Shown: positions 53,129-61,319 of the stretch, piece after piece
Numbering within the stretch: the first letter of the stretch is position 1
Layout: each line of letters starts with the position of its first letter
DNA from: JBKBKN01 sp046294625
Lineage (GTDB): Bacteria; Bacteroidota; Bacteroidia; M30B66
Length of the DNA stretch: 64,000 nt
Direction: 5' to 3'
Assembly (NCBI GenBank): GCA_046294625.1
Contig: JBKBKN010000005.1
Location: forward strand, 1 to 64,000
Made by a program: the position numbers and the translations under genes
Notes under the pieces: model-generated
Told to the model about the DNA's origin: nothing
Seen by the model: only the letters and a program-made list of their open reading frames with translations
Database searches by the model: none

Positions 53129-54205
53129 TCAATACCTTAATTTAACAGCAATTTCACCCACTTTGGTTAGTTCTTCCTGTTCGGTGAATACCACTCTGCC
53201 TTTTTTGGCAAGTACTTCCCATGCGATATTGCCGGTGATATCGTCCACTGCATCTTTTTCGCGCACATCATTAATTAAATCAAAATCAAAAGGACCGGTC
53301 ATTTTCACCGGCTGACTAAATTGATTGTGGCTAATAAGCAGTTCGGCACGGCCTTCTTTGGCAGCGCGATAGATTTCTCTCAAGTCGGTAAGTACTTTGC
53401 CATCGGAAATAGCATTTTTCAATTCGGCAATGGCATCGGCTCTTAACCTTTTCTGTTCTTCAGCAATGATTGGCCAGGCTTGCTCCACTAATTGATGTAT
53501 AGCTGTTTGATTGTAATTGATTGGTGCATAACCGTAATAAATCTCCCTTCGATCGGCTACATCCATCAGTCTACTGTAATTATCTTCAGTACAAATCACC
53601 AAAGTCTTCTGCTGATTGGCGTTAAAAACTTTCACCAAAGCTTTATCTACTTTATTGAGAAACTCTTTCACCATGTTGTCCATGGCTTTAGGGTCGCTTA
53701 GTTTCTGATGGTGGGTGTGATAATGTTGGTTTTCTGCAAATGGAAAATCCTCATTTTTGATTTCATGCTTGATTTCATCATTCTGTGCTTCAAAAAGCTG
53801 AACACCACTTTGCGACAAAATCAAGATATTGTAGTGAGTTGTTCTGTTATAGGCTTTGATGAGATAACGCATTGAAAAACTATTGCTGATATGCACAGCG
53901 TTTTGGTGAACCGGCCAAATTAACTTGACGATTTCCAATGTTTCGTTCGACAAGAAAATATGAAGACTCTCCAGATTGTGGCGCACATCAATCTGATCGG
54001 GTATTTGAGATAATTTATCCAGCAAGGGCTGAATGCTTCTTTTATTGAATTCAGCCAGAAGACGGTCTTCAGCTTCTTTACAAAGATTTTTAATCAATAC
54101 GGCATCAGTTTGACAATCAGGATGCGTACGATGAGTGTTGAGACAAATCGTTACGCAAGGAGTGCTTTTCTCTTCAGCGAGTTTTTGAATGAGTTGGATA
54201 TCCAT
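53129..54205 (-). CDS. baeRF-like (host attachment/eRF1-like) protein
   Basis: The protein has 358 residues from the ATG at 54205 (MDIQLIQKLAEEKSTPCVTICLNTHRT); the open frame to 54268 lacks conserved sequence. It resembles bacterial archaeo-eukaryotic release factor family 3 proteins: FIFLSNETLEIVKL-type strands, NILILSQSGVQLFEAQ, VICTEDNYSRLMDVADR and the closing GRAELLISHNQF plus GRVVFTEQEEL. The family is predicted from comparative genomics to act on ribosomes. No GGQ motif is visible. It stands alone next to guaB. Confidence 0.75.
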   Translation of the reverse strand: MDIQLIQKLAEEKSTPCVTICLNTHRTHPDCQTDAVLIKNLCKEAEDRLLAEFNKRSIQPLLDKLSQIPDQIDVRHNLESLHIFLSNETLEIVKLIWPVHQNAVHISNSFSMRYLIKAYNRTTHYNILILSQSGVQLFEAQNDEIKHEIKNEDFPFAENQHYHTHHQKLSDPKAMDNMVKEFLNKVDKALVKVFNANQQKTLVICTEDNYSRLMDVADRREIYYGYAPINYNQTAIHQLVEQAWPIIAEEQKRLRADAIAELKNAISDGKVLTDLREIYRAAKEGRAELLISHNQFSQPVKMTGPFDFDLINDVREKDAVDDITGNIAWEVLAKKGRVVFTEQEELTKVGEIAVKLRY

Positions 54206-54308
54206 AATCGTGGTATTTATGTCGTTAAGTTTCTGACAAAAATAAACACTCCGATTTGCTACAGCCAATTATTTGAGAAATTGCATTTTTTTAACGTATC
54301 ACAGTAAA

Positions 54309-55760
54309 TTATCTGCTGTAATTCGGTGCTTCGCGTGTAATCACCACATCGTGCGGATGGCTTTCGCGGACACCGGCAGCTGTGATTCGCATGATCTGTG
54401 ATTGCTGCAATACTGAAATGTTTTTTGCTCCGCAATACCCCATTCCGGCTCTCAAGCCTCCAATCAGCTGATAAATTACTTCGGCCAAAGTGCCTTTAAA
54501 AGGAACTTGCCCCACGATACCTTCAGGAACCAGCTTTTTCACGTCATCTTCCACATCCTGAAAATAACGATCTTTCGAACCTGATTGCATGGCTTCGATT
54601 GAGCCCATGCCACGGTAGGTTTTAAATTTCCTTCCTTCGTAAATGATGGTTTCACCCGGAGACTCTTCCACTCCCGCAAGCAATGAACCTATCATGATAG
54701 AAGAAGCACCACCTGCTAATGCTTTCACAATATCGCCTGAAAAACGAATTCCACCATCGGCAATCACTGGAATGCCGGTATCTTTCAATGCTTCGGCTGC
54801 ATCTACCAAGGCTGTAAATTGAGGTACTCCTACACCTGCAATTACTCTTGTGGTGCAAATTGAGCCCGGGCCAATTCCAACTTTCACCGCATCAGCACCA
54901 TTGTCGGCAAGCGTGCGGGCGGCATCACCAGTAGCGATATTGCCAACTACGATTTGCAAATCACTATAAGCATTTCTTACCGCGCGAAGGGTATCAATAA
55001 CACCTTTTGAATGCCCGTGAGCTGTATCAATAACTACTGCATCAACGCCAGCCTTTACCAATGCATCTATGCGCTGAAAAGTGTCGGCAGTGATACCAAC
55101 AGCCGCAGCCACGCGTAAGCGACCATACTCATCTTTACAGGCATTGGGTCTGATTCGACTTTTGATGATGTCTTTATAGGTAATCAACCCGACTAGTTGA
55201 TAATTTTTATCTACAACAGGCAGTTTCTCGATTTTAAAATCCTGAAGAATGGCTTCTGCTTTTTCAAGATTTGTTTCTTCGGTGGTGATGAGTCCTTCGC
55301 TGGTCATTACTTCTCGAATAGGCTTATCCATACGTTTTTCGAAGCGCAAATCACGATTTGTAATAATGCCTACTAATTTTTTGTTGGCGTCAGTAACAGG
55401 AATTCCACCAATCTTATGCTCTTTCATCAAATTGAGCGCATCAGCCACAAGTGCATTTTCTGACAAGGTAACCGGGTCGAGAATCATGCCGCTTTCCGAT
55501 CGTTTCACTTTCTTCACTTCAGCTGCCTGACGTTCTATACTCATATTCTTGTGTAAAACGCCAATTCCGCCTTCTTGAGCAATAGCTATGGCGAGGCTCG
55601 ATTCTGTAACTGTATCCATAGCTGCAGAAACGATGGGTACATTCAATTTAATTTTGCGACTGAAATAGGTGCTAATATCAGTTTCTCGAGGCAAAACCTC
55701 GGAATAAGCGGGAACTAAAAGTACATCATCATAGGTAAGTCCTTCTGAAAACCTTGTCAT
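54309..55760 (-). CDS. guaB: IMP dehydrogenase
   Basis: The protein has 483 residues from the ATG at 55760 (MTRFSEGLTYDDVLL). The barrel carries EVLPRETDIST, the CBS pair inserted at ~95-205 (MILDPVTLSENALVADALNLM; GLITTEETNLEKAEAIL), the catalytic loop GIGPGSICTTR with the active Cys, GVGVPQF, IADGGIR, and the flap region YRGMGSIEAM. It oxidises IMP to XMP with NAD in guanine nucleotide synthesis. The C-terminus ends with ESHPHDVVITREAPNY, normal for the family. A TATATTTG promoter element lies upstream. Confidence 0.97.
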   Translation of the reverse strand: MTRFSEGLTYDDVLLVPAYSEVLPRETDISTYFSRKIKLNVPIVSAAMDTVTESSLAIAIAQEGGIGVLHKNMSIERQAAEVKKVKRSESGMILDPVTLSENALVADALNLMKEHKIGGIPVTDANKKLVGIITNRDLRFEKRMDKPIREVMTSEGLITTEETNLEKAEAILQDFKIEKLPVVDKNYQLVGLITYKDIIKSRIRPNACKDEYGRLRVAAAVGITADTFQRIDALVKAGVDAVVIDTAHGHSKGVIDTLRAVRNAYSDLQIVVGNIATGDAARTLADNGADAVKVGIGPGSICTTRVIAGVGVPQFTALVDAAEALKDTGIPVIADGGIRFSGDIVKALAGGASSIMIGSLLAGVEESPGETIIYEGRKFKTYRGMGSIEAMQSGSKDRYFQDVEDDVKKLVPEGIVGQVPFKGTLAEVIYQLIGGLRAGMGYCGAKNISVLQQSQIMRITAAGVRESHPHDVVITREAPNYSR

Positions 55761-55824
55761 AAGCAAATTTGTGTTGGTTTCTTCCAGGACAGCAATTCCT
55801 TTAAAGCTAACTTGGAATTGCGCG

Positions 55825-55832
55825 CAAATATA
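55825..55832 (-). promoter_or_regulatory. guaB -7 promoter element (TATATTTG)
   Basis: An exact TAnnTTTG followed by C on the minus strand, about 64 bases upstream of the guaB ATG. Confidence 0.45.
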
Positions 55833-55903
55833 AGGGATTTATTGAGCTGACCTTGAACTTATGTTAATTTTACATGAATGATAAAGTGTTAGGCACCGAA
55901 ACG

Positions 55904-56821
55904 CTAACTTACTTTCCAAAGCATAATACTTCGATCATCTCCAGCAGATATCAAGTAGTCTTTTTTCCATATAATTTTATTGACAGAGTTTATGTGACCA
56001 TCAAATTTATCCTTATTGATACGAATTAAAAAGGAGAAATCTTCGGCATTCCAAATTTTTACCGTCTTGTCACGGCTTGCGGTAGCAAAAAACTGGGAAT
56101 CAGGACTGTAAACAATGGAGTATATAGCAAAATTGTGGGCAGGCACCTCATAATGCAAACTAAAGTGCTGCTGAACATCCCAAACTTTGAGCCAGGCATC
56201 GCGAGAACCTGAAAGCAGAAAACGACCATCAGGACTAAAGCAAAGACTGTTTACCGACATTGTGTGTGCTTCGAAATATTTTGACATCAGCCCGGATGAC
56301 AGGTCAATAATAGCTATCGAATTGTTGCCACAAGCCACAGCAGCTGTTGTTTCATTTGGATGGATGGCTGCCTGACGAAGTTTTTTGTCTGTTATTTTTA
56401 CATTTGCGATACATGTAAGCGTATTTGTATCCCAAAGGGAAAAACTACCATCACCACTCAATGCCAGAAGTTTAGATTGAACAGGCACGAACTGGATATC
56501 AAAAATCCCTGATTGCGATGGCTGCAAACAGTGAATTTCCTTTTTCAACGCAAGGTCTATAATGTGAATTTGCCCGGCGCTGGTGCCTACGGCTAATCTT
56601 TTATAATCATCAAAATATGCCAGAGAATAAATAACGGCTGGTACTTTTGCTAACACAGCTTCAGGCATCATCGACAACTCATTCCACAGTACGACCATAT
56701 GATCACTTCCACCTGAAAGAAAATAATGGTCATTATTTGTTGGCAACAGCGTGTAGATTGCGCCATCGTGTCCTTTAAGATGTGCAACCTTTTCTGCTTG
56801 AATGGAGCGTGATGAAATCAT
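55904..56821 (-). CDS. WD40-repeat protein
   Basis: The protein has 305 residues and about seven WD40 repeats. Clear ones are LKGHDGAIYTLLP ... HMVVLWNE, FEAHTMSVNSLCFSPDGRFLLSGSRDAWLKVWDVQQ, VPAHNFAIYSIVYSPDSQFFATASRDKTVKIWNAE, and FDGHINSVNKIIWKKDYLISAGDDRSIMLWKVS. These form one beta-propeller. It has no signal peptide, so it is cytoplasmic and probably a scaffold. Its ATG overlaps the stop of the WbpM-like gene by 4 bases, so the two are translationally coupled, an association with polysaccharide synthesis that I cannot explain. Confidence 0.93.
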   Translation of the reverse strand: MISSRSIQAEKVAHLKGHDGAIYTLLPTNNDHYFLSGGSDHMVVLWNELSMMPEAVLAKVPAVIYSLAYFDDYKRLAVGTSAGQIHIIDLALKKEIHCLQPSQSGIFDIQFVPVQSKLLALSGDGSFSLWDTNTLTCIANVKITDKKLRQAAIHPNETTAAVACGNNSIAIIDLSSGLMSKYFEAHTMSVNSLCFSPDGRFLLSGSRDAWLKVWDVQQHFSLHYEVPAHNFAIYSIVYSPDSQFFATASRDKTVKIWNAEDFSFLIRINKDKFDGHINSVNKIIWKKDYLISAGDDRSIMLWKVS

Positions 56822-58701
56822 GAATACGTCTGTTTGCCAGCATCTAACAGCTCAAATTCAGAATTGTTGCTGATGTATTCCGGAACCATGGCTTTCATAG
56901 CCGATACGATTTGCAGGTTATCCTGTCGATCAAACAAGTGAATGAGCGATTCAACCTGCTGATTGATTGTAATGTAATCTTCGGGAACCACCTTGGCTTT
57001 CATGATTTGCGGGTGATGTGTCGAGATGGTATTTTCTGAATCATTCAGCAATTCTTCATACAATTTTTCACCGGGACGAAGTCCTGTGTAAACAATTTCG
57101 ATGTCTTTATCTAGGGTAAGCCCCGAAAGTTTGATCATTTTTTTTGCCAGATCCACAATTTTAACCGATTTCCCCATATCGAAAATGAAAATCTCTCCGC
57201 CTTTGCCTGATGCAGCTGCTTCCAGCACCAATTGACAAGCTTCGGGAATAGTCATAAAATATCGAGTAATGTCAGGATGTGTTACCGTAACCGGACCGCC
57301 TCGCTCAATTTGTTTATTGAACAAGGGAATCACTGAGCCATTGGATCCTAAAACATTACCAAATCGGGTGGTGATAAATTTTGTTTTGCTAACCGCAGAT
57401 AGCGCTTGCACATACATTTCAGAAATGCGCTTAGATGCACCCATCACATTGGTTGGATTCACGGCTTTGTCAGTTGAAATCATGACAAAATCACTCACAT
57501 TGTATTCAACGGCAAGGTCGGCAAGCGTTTTGGTACCTTTGATATTTGTAAGCAATGCTTCACTAGGATTAAGCTCCATCAAAGGAACATGCTTGTATGC
57601 AGCAGCATGAAAAACCACCTGTGGTTGACAGAAATCAAACACTTTGCGCATGCGTCGTCGGCTGCGTACATCTGCAATGATGGTTTCATACGGTACTGTA
57701 TGATCCAATGCTTTCAATTCATTCTCAAGATCATAAAGAGCCGACTCTGCTTGATCAAGTAAGTAAAGCTTTCTCGGCGAAAAATTAGTCAATTGTCTAA
57801 CAATTTCACTTCCGATTGATCCGGCTGCGCCGGTAATTAAAATTGTCTTTCCGCTGATTTTGGAAGCAATAGCATCTTGGCTAAGATTGATGGGCTCTCT
57901 TTCGAGCAAATCTTCAATATTGATCTTTTTGATTTGCTTAAAACTCAGTTCTCCTTTTATCCATCGATTCAGCGGTGGAACATTCAAAACTTTCACATTG
58001 TTGGTGAGGCAAATATCAATGATCTCTTGTTTTTTGGATGGTTGGAGTTTGTCAATGGCTATGATCAAAAGCTTGATGTCCCCATGTGTGAGCAGATATT
58101 CGAGTTCTTCAGGTGCATGAATGCTATGTCCTTGAATTTTTTTGCCTATGAGTTTAGGATCCTGATCAATAAAACCAACCACAGAATATTTGGCACTGGC
58201 ATCTTTCTCGATGGCTTTTTGTGCCATCATTCCGGTTTCTCCTGCACCATAAATAATTACTTTGTATTTCTCTTTACGAAAGTTGATGATCTCAGAATAA
58301 AACAATTTAGCTACCATGCGCATGGAGCTCATAAAAAATATCGAAAGAATGGCATCGAGAATAATTATTGAATATGGAACTACATAAACACCACTGAAGT
58401 ATGCAAAAACGGGGTTAGCTAGCATTAAAATCAATGCACCCGCGCTGATAGTTAAAAAGATTCGCTCTGCATCTTTTGATGAAGTGTAATAAATGATTCC
58501 TTTGTAAGTTCTTGACAGCAGAAAGCTTAATGCTCTTATCGATAAAATAACCGTAAAAACCCGATGAAAAGTTCCGATTTCAACTTCGGGTATGCGAAAG
58601 TTGAAACGCAACATATATGCTGACCAAATTGCCAGAAAGCAGAGAAATAAATCTGCTATGAAAATTATCCAGACTGGTGTAATCCGTTTCTGTTCAGGCA
58701 T
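56818..58701 (-). CDS. WbpM/CapD-type membrane UDP-sugar 4,6-dehydratase
   Basis: The protein has 627 residues. Four N-terminal membrane helices (residues ~10-130) are followed by a CoA-binding-like Rossmann domain (~140-255, VIIYGAGETGMMA) and a short-chain dehydrogenase domain (~285-600) with TGAAGSIGSEIVRQL, HAAAYKHVPLME and MISTDKAVNPTNVMGASKR. The last motif has Met instead of the usual Tyr before the Lys, as in WbpM-class UDP-GlcNAc 4,6-dehydratases with a Ser-Met-Lys triad. It makes nucleotide-sugar precursors for surface polysaccharide. The flippase at 61.3 kb could belong to the same pathway. The downstream WD40 gene overlaps it by 4 bases. Confidence 0.94.
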   Translation of the reverse strand: MPEQKRITPVWIIFIADLFLCFLAIWSAYMLRFNFRIPEVEIGTFHRVFTVILSIRALSFLLSRTYKGIIYYTSSKDAERIFLTISAGALILMLANPVFAYFSGVYVVPYSIIILDAILSIFFMSSMRMVAKLFYSEIINFRKEKYKVIIYGAGETGMMAQKAIEKDASAKYSVVGFIDQDPKLIGKKIQGHSIHAPEELEYLLTHGDIKLLIIAIDKLQPSKKQEIIDICLTNNVKVLNVPPLNRWIKGELSFKQIKKINIEDLLEREPINLSQDAIASKISGKTILITGAAGSIGSEIVRQLTNFSPRKLYLLDQAESALYDLENELKALDHTVPYETIIADVRSRRRMRKVFDFCQPQVVFHAAAYKHVPLMELNPSEALLTNIKGTKTLADLAVEYNVSDFVMISTDKAVNPTNVMGASKRISEMYVQALSAVSKTKFITTRFGNVLGSNGSVIPLFNKQIERGGPVTVTHPDITRYFMTIPEACQLVLEAAASGKGGEIFIFDMGKSVKIVDLAKKMIKLSGLTLDKDIEIVYTGLRPGEKLYEELLNDSENTISTHHPQIMKAKVVPEDYITINQQVESLIHLFDRQDNLQIVSAMKAMVPEYISNNSEFELLDAGKQTYS

Positions 58702-59014
58702 AGAAAAAAATCAAGGTAAAAATAGCAAATAATAACAATTCAATTTTGAACTGCATATGTTTCAAAAATCGTGCTCAATAATCATTTTTCAGGCAAATAT
58801 CTTTCTCTTCTTTTTGATATAACAATTGCATTTCGCCAATATCAAATGGGGAGGACCGTTCGTTTTGCTTCTTTGCGAAGGTGGGGATTTTCAACACTAA
58901 ACTTCACAAGATGCAAAATCCCCAAAGCTCTCAGGCTGAATTAAGCACTTCACAGACATAGAAGCACGAAACCCACGCTTCTGCAAAACGTCTTATCGGC
59001 TGCCGTTCTTGTCG
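58702..59014. other. Intergenic region with a 9-bp hairpin and a G/C-richer block
   Basis: No gene is supported. A perfect inverted repeat GGGGATTTT / AAAATCCCC (58883-58891 and 58915-58923) encloses a 23-base loop, and 58955-59005 is a GC-richer block between the hairpin and the broken gene at 59015. It may be a structured RNA, a dispersed repeat or the remnant of a mobile unit. Confidence 0.35.
58883..58923. repeat. Inverted repeat / hairpin
   Basis: Nine-base perfect arms GGGGATTTT and AAAATCCCC with a 23-base spacer. No T run follows on either strand, so it is not a standard terminator. Confidence 0.6.
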
Positions 59015-59396
59015 TTATAGATTTATTTTTATATTGTTAATTGTCAATTCCACTGATCGATCAACTTCTATTTTACTTAACTTAAACTCAAATATTTTGT
59101 TGCCATTTTTGGATAATTCGTAAATGAAATGATCGCCTCTCCAATCTTTTTGACTGATTTGAATTTTTGAATTTTTTGCTTCTAAAATGAATTTGTCGGT
59201 CATTGAGTTCTCGTCAAATGGTGAAACATTATCGTTATCCAATACAAGCTGGAAGTCAATGACCACAAATAATTCCCTAATTTCTATTTTTAATTTTCCA
59301 AAATATGTCGGTTGGTTTTTGTCGGGCAGTTGGCCGAATTTATTCTCAAAGTCCTTGTCCTTTAATTTTTGAATTTTTTTGTGTCAAGCCAAACAT
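59015..59396 (-). pseudogene. Hypothetical small protein gene with a +1 frameshift in an A run
   Basis: From the ATG at 59396 (MFGLTQ) the frame breaks at the seven-base A run (59374-59380 on the plus strand as T). Removing one A joins it to KIQKLKDKDFENKFGQLPD, TYFGKLKIEIRELFVVIDF, FDENSMTDKFILEAKN and SVELTINNIKINL, giving a 126-residue protein. It has no signal peptide. The composition is like small immunity-type proteins of polymorphic toxin systems, but I do not recognise the family. It could be a real mutation, phase variation or a homopolymer sequencing error. Confidence 0.6.
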
Positions 59397-59409
59397 TTGT
59401 TTTCAATAG

Positions 59410-59806
59410 TTATTGGTTTCGTTTGAACCACTTTGCAGTGTTGTTTATAACTCGTTCTAGTCCATTTTGTCCGCCTGCATAGTAGTCAGATTGGTCGTAG
59501 TTGTTTTCGCTTTCCCAAATTGCTATATCTTCAAAACTAACGCAATTATCACTGTCTTTATAGTCTGCCGGGTTGCCGTTAATTATTCGTCTGATTATAA
59601 AATGAAACCAAGTTTTGTCCGCACAAATTTCTATTTGCTTTCCTGAACGGTCGTTTCTGAATACTAAAAAATGGTCTGCCCGATGATTGTCGACCTGTTA
59701 TGATGTAAGCAGTTTGTAACCAAAGTGTTTAACCAAAAAGTCAAACCCGTTCTTGATTTAATCGAGGGATGTCGTTTTAAATAATTGGTCAAATAGTCCT
59801 ATTTAA
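59410..59806 (-). pseudogene. Hypothetical protein gene with two in-frame TAA codons and no clear start
   Basis: The C-terminal part reads cleanly: VDNHRADHFLVFRND, GKQIEICADKTWFHFIIRR, NCVSFEDIAIWESENNYDQ, DYYAGGQNGLERVINNTAKW and KRNQ before the stop at 59410. In the same frame upstream, after TAA codons at 59698 and 59758, the sequence LFDQLFKTTSLD and IKNGFDFLVKHFGYKLLTS is still protein-like. No start codon is evident. It is a decaying gene, perhaps of the same accessory patch as the one at 59015. Family not recognised. Confidence 0.55.
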
Positions 59807-59871
59807 TGGTTTTGTTTTCTGTTTGGTTGGTGATCTTACGTTTCTGACTAACTTCCAAATGCCCGAAATAA

Positions 59872-59902
59872 AACAAAAAAGCCGACACTTGGTCGGCTTT
59901 AT
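59872..59902 (-). terminator. Rho-independent terminator after sucC
   Basis: On the minus strand AAAGCCGAC-CAAGT-GTCGGCTTTTTT lies 24 bases past the sucC stop: a nine-base stem and a T run. Confidence 0.9.
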
Positions 59903-59924
59903 ATTTATTAATTGATACTTGCTT

Positions 59925-61115
59925 TTAAGCTAAAACTTCTTTTACCTTGTCGGCTGCTTCCTGCAACAAAATTGCAGAAAGTACTTTTAATCCCGAAGCA
60001 TCAATAATTTGCTTGGCTTCTTCGGCATTGGTTCCCTGAAGTCTTACAATAATCGGAACGTTGATATTGCCTATGTTCTTGTATGCATCTACAATTCCTT
60101 GAGCAACACGATCGCAGCGAACAATGCCTCCAAAAATATTCACCAAAATAGCCTTCACATTAGGATCTTTCAAGATAATTCTGAATGCCTGTTCTACGCG
60201 TTCGGCATTGGCAGTGCCACCCACATCAAGAAAGTTGGCCGGCTCTCCGCCCGATAATTTTATAATGTCCATGGTGGCCATTGCAAGGCCTGCACCATTT
60301 ACCATGCAGCCTACATTGCCGTCGAGTTTTACATAGTTCAGATTGAATTGACCTGCCTCTACTTCTGTGGGGTCTTCTTCTCGGATGTCTCTCATTGCTG
60401 CAATGTCCGCATGGCGGTATAAGGCATTTTCATCTAAATTAACTTTTGCATCTACAGCAATAATTTTATTGTCTGATGTTTTGAGCACTGGATTGATTTC
60501 AAATAATGATGCATCAATACTATCGTATGCCTTGTAAAGCGCATGCACGAATTTCACCATATTTTTAAAGGCATCGCCGGAAAGTCCAAGGTTAAAAGCA
60601 ATTTTTCTTGCTTGAAATGCCTGTAAACCAACTTTTGGATCAACTTCTTCGGTAAATATTTTTTCCGGGCTATGTTCAGCAACGGCTTCTATGTCCATTC
60701 CTCCTTCGGTAGAATACATGATAATGTTTCTTCCTGAAGTTCTGTTAAGCAGCACGCTCATGTAGAATTCAGCTGGTTTATCAGCTCCCGGATAGTATAC
60801 ATCCTGAGCAACCAAGACCTGATGCACTTTCTTGCCTTCAGGGCCTGTTTGGGGAGTAACTAATTGCATCCCGATAATTTGTTCCGAAATGGTTTTAACA
60901 TCATCAAGGGATTTAGCCAATTTCACACCACCACCTTTGCCACGGCCGCCTGCATGAATTTGTGCTTTAATAACCCACCAACCTGTGCCGGTTTGTTCCT
61001 GAAGTTTTTTGGCAGCTTCTACAGCTTCTGCAGGTGTTGAAGCTACGATACCTTCCTGAATGCCTACGCCGAACTGCTTAAGTATGGATTTTCCTTGATA
61101 TTCGTGAATGTTCAT
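59925..61115 (-). CDS. sucC: Succinyl-CoA synthetase (ADP-forming) beta subunit
   Basis: The protein has 396 residues from the ATG at 61115 (MNIHEYQGKSILKQFGV). The frame is open to 61226, but that extension lies upstream of the promoter element and is not family-like. The ATP-grasp domain has IHAGGRGKGGGVKLA, and the C-terminal flavodoxin-like domain has VNIFGGIVRCDRVAQGI and RLQGTNAEEAK. It forms the substrate-level phosphorylation step of the TCA cycle with the alpha subunit sucD, which is not in the window. The last residues are ADKVKEVLA. Confidence 0.97.
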   Translation of the reverse strand: MNIHEYQGKSILKQFGVGIQEGIVASTPAEAVEAAKKLQEQTGTGWWVIKAQIHAGGRGKGGGVKLAKSLDDVKTISEQIIGMQLVTPQTGPEGKKVHQVLVAQDVYYPGADKPAEFYMSVLLNRTSGRNIIMYSTEGGMDIEAVAEHSPEKIFTEEVDPKVGLQAFQARKIAFNLGLSGDAFKNMVKFVHALYKAYDSIDASLFEINPVLKTSDNKIIAVDAKVNLDENALYRHADIAAMRDIREEDPTEVEAGQFNLNYVKLDGNVGCMVNGAGLAMATMDIIKLSGGEPANFLDVGGTANAERVEQAFRIILKDPNVKAILVNIFGGIVRCDRVAQGIVDAYKNIGNINVPIIVRLQGTNAEEAKQIIDASGLKVLSAILLQEAADKVKEVLA

Positions 61116-61133
61116 ATGATCAAAATTTTGCGG

Positions 61134-61141
61134 CAAAAGTA
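61134..61141 (-). promoter_or_regulatory. sucC -7 promoter element (TACTTTTG)
   Basis: An exact TAnnTTTG followed by C on the minus strand, 18 bases upstream of the chosen sucC ATG. It supports that start over the upstream extension. Confidence 0.5.
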
Positions 61142-61319
61142 CGCTTTTTAAGTTGCGAAAAGCCGAATTATGATTTTTTTGAATGATGAAATTGATAAAA
61201 CCTAAGAATGTGACTGCAGACCACACTACCTATTTTATTATGAATGATTGAAGCTTTGGGTTGCGTGATTTAAACCTATCTGTCTTATGGCTCTTTTTCT
61301 TACTTTCGCCTGGAAGTAT

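Noticed and set aside
58955..59014. Integron attC-like recombination site after the small gene at 59015
   Set aside because: No matching R'/R'' box pair, no repeat of the element after the neighbouring small gene, and no integrase in the window.
61116..61226. Longer start for sucC
   Set aside because: The extension is not family-like and lies across the TACTTTTG promoter element; MNIHEYQGK is the standard SucC start.
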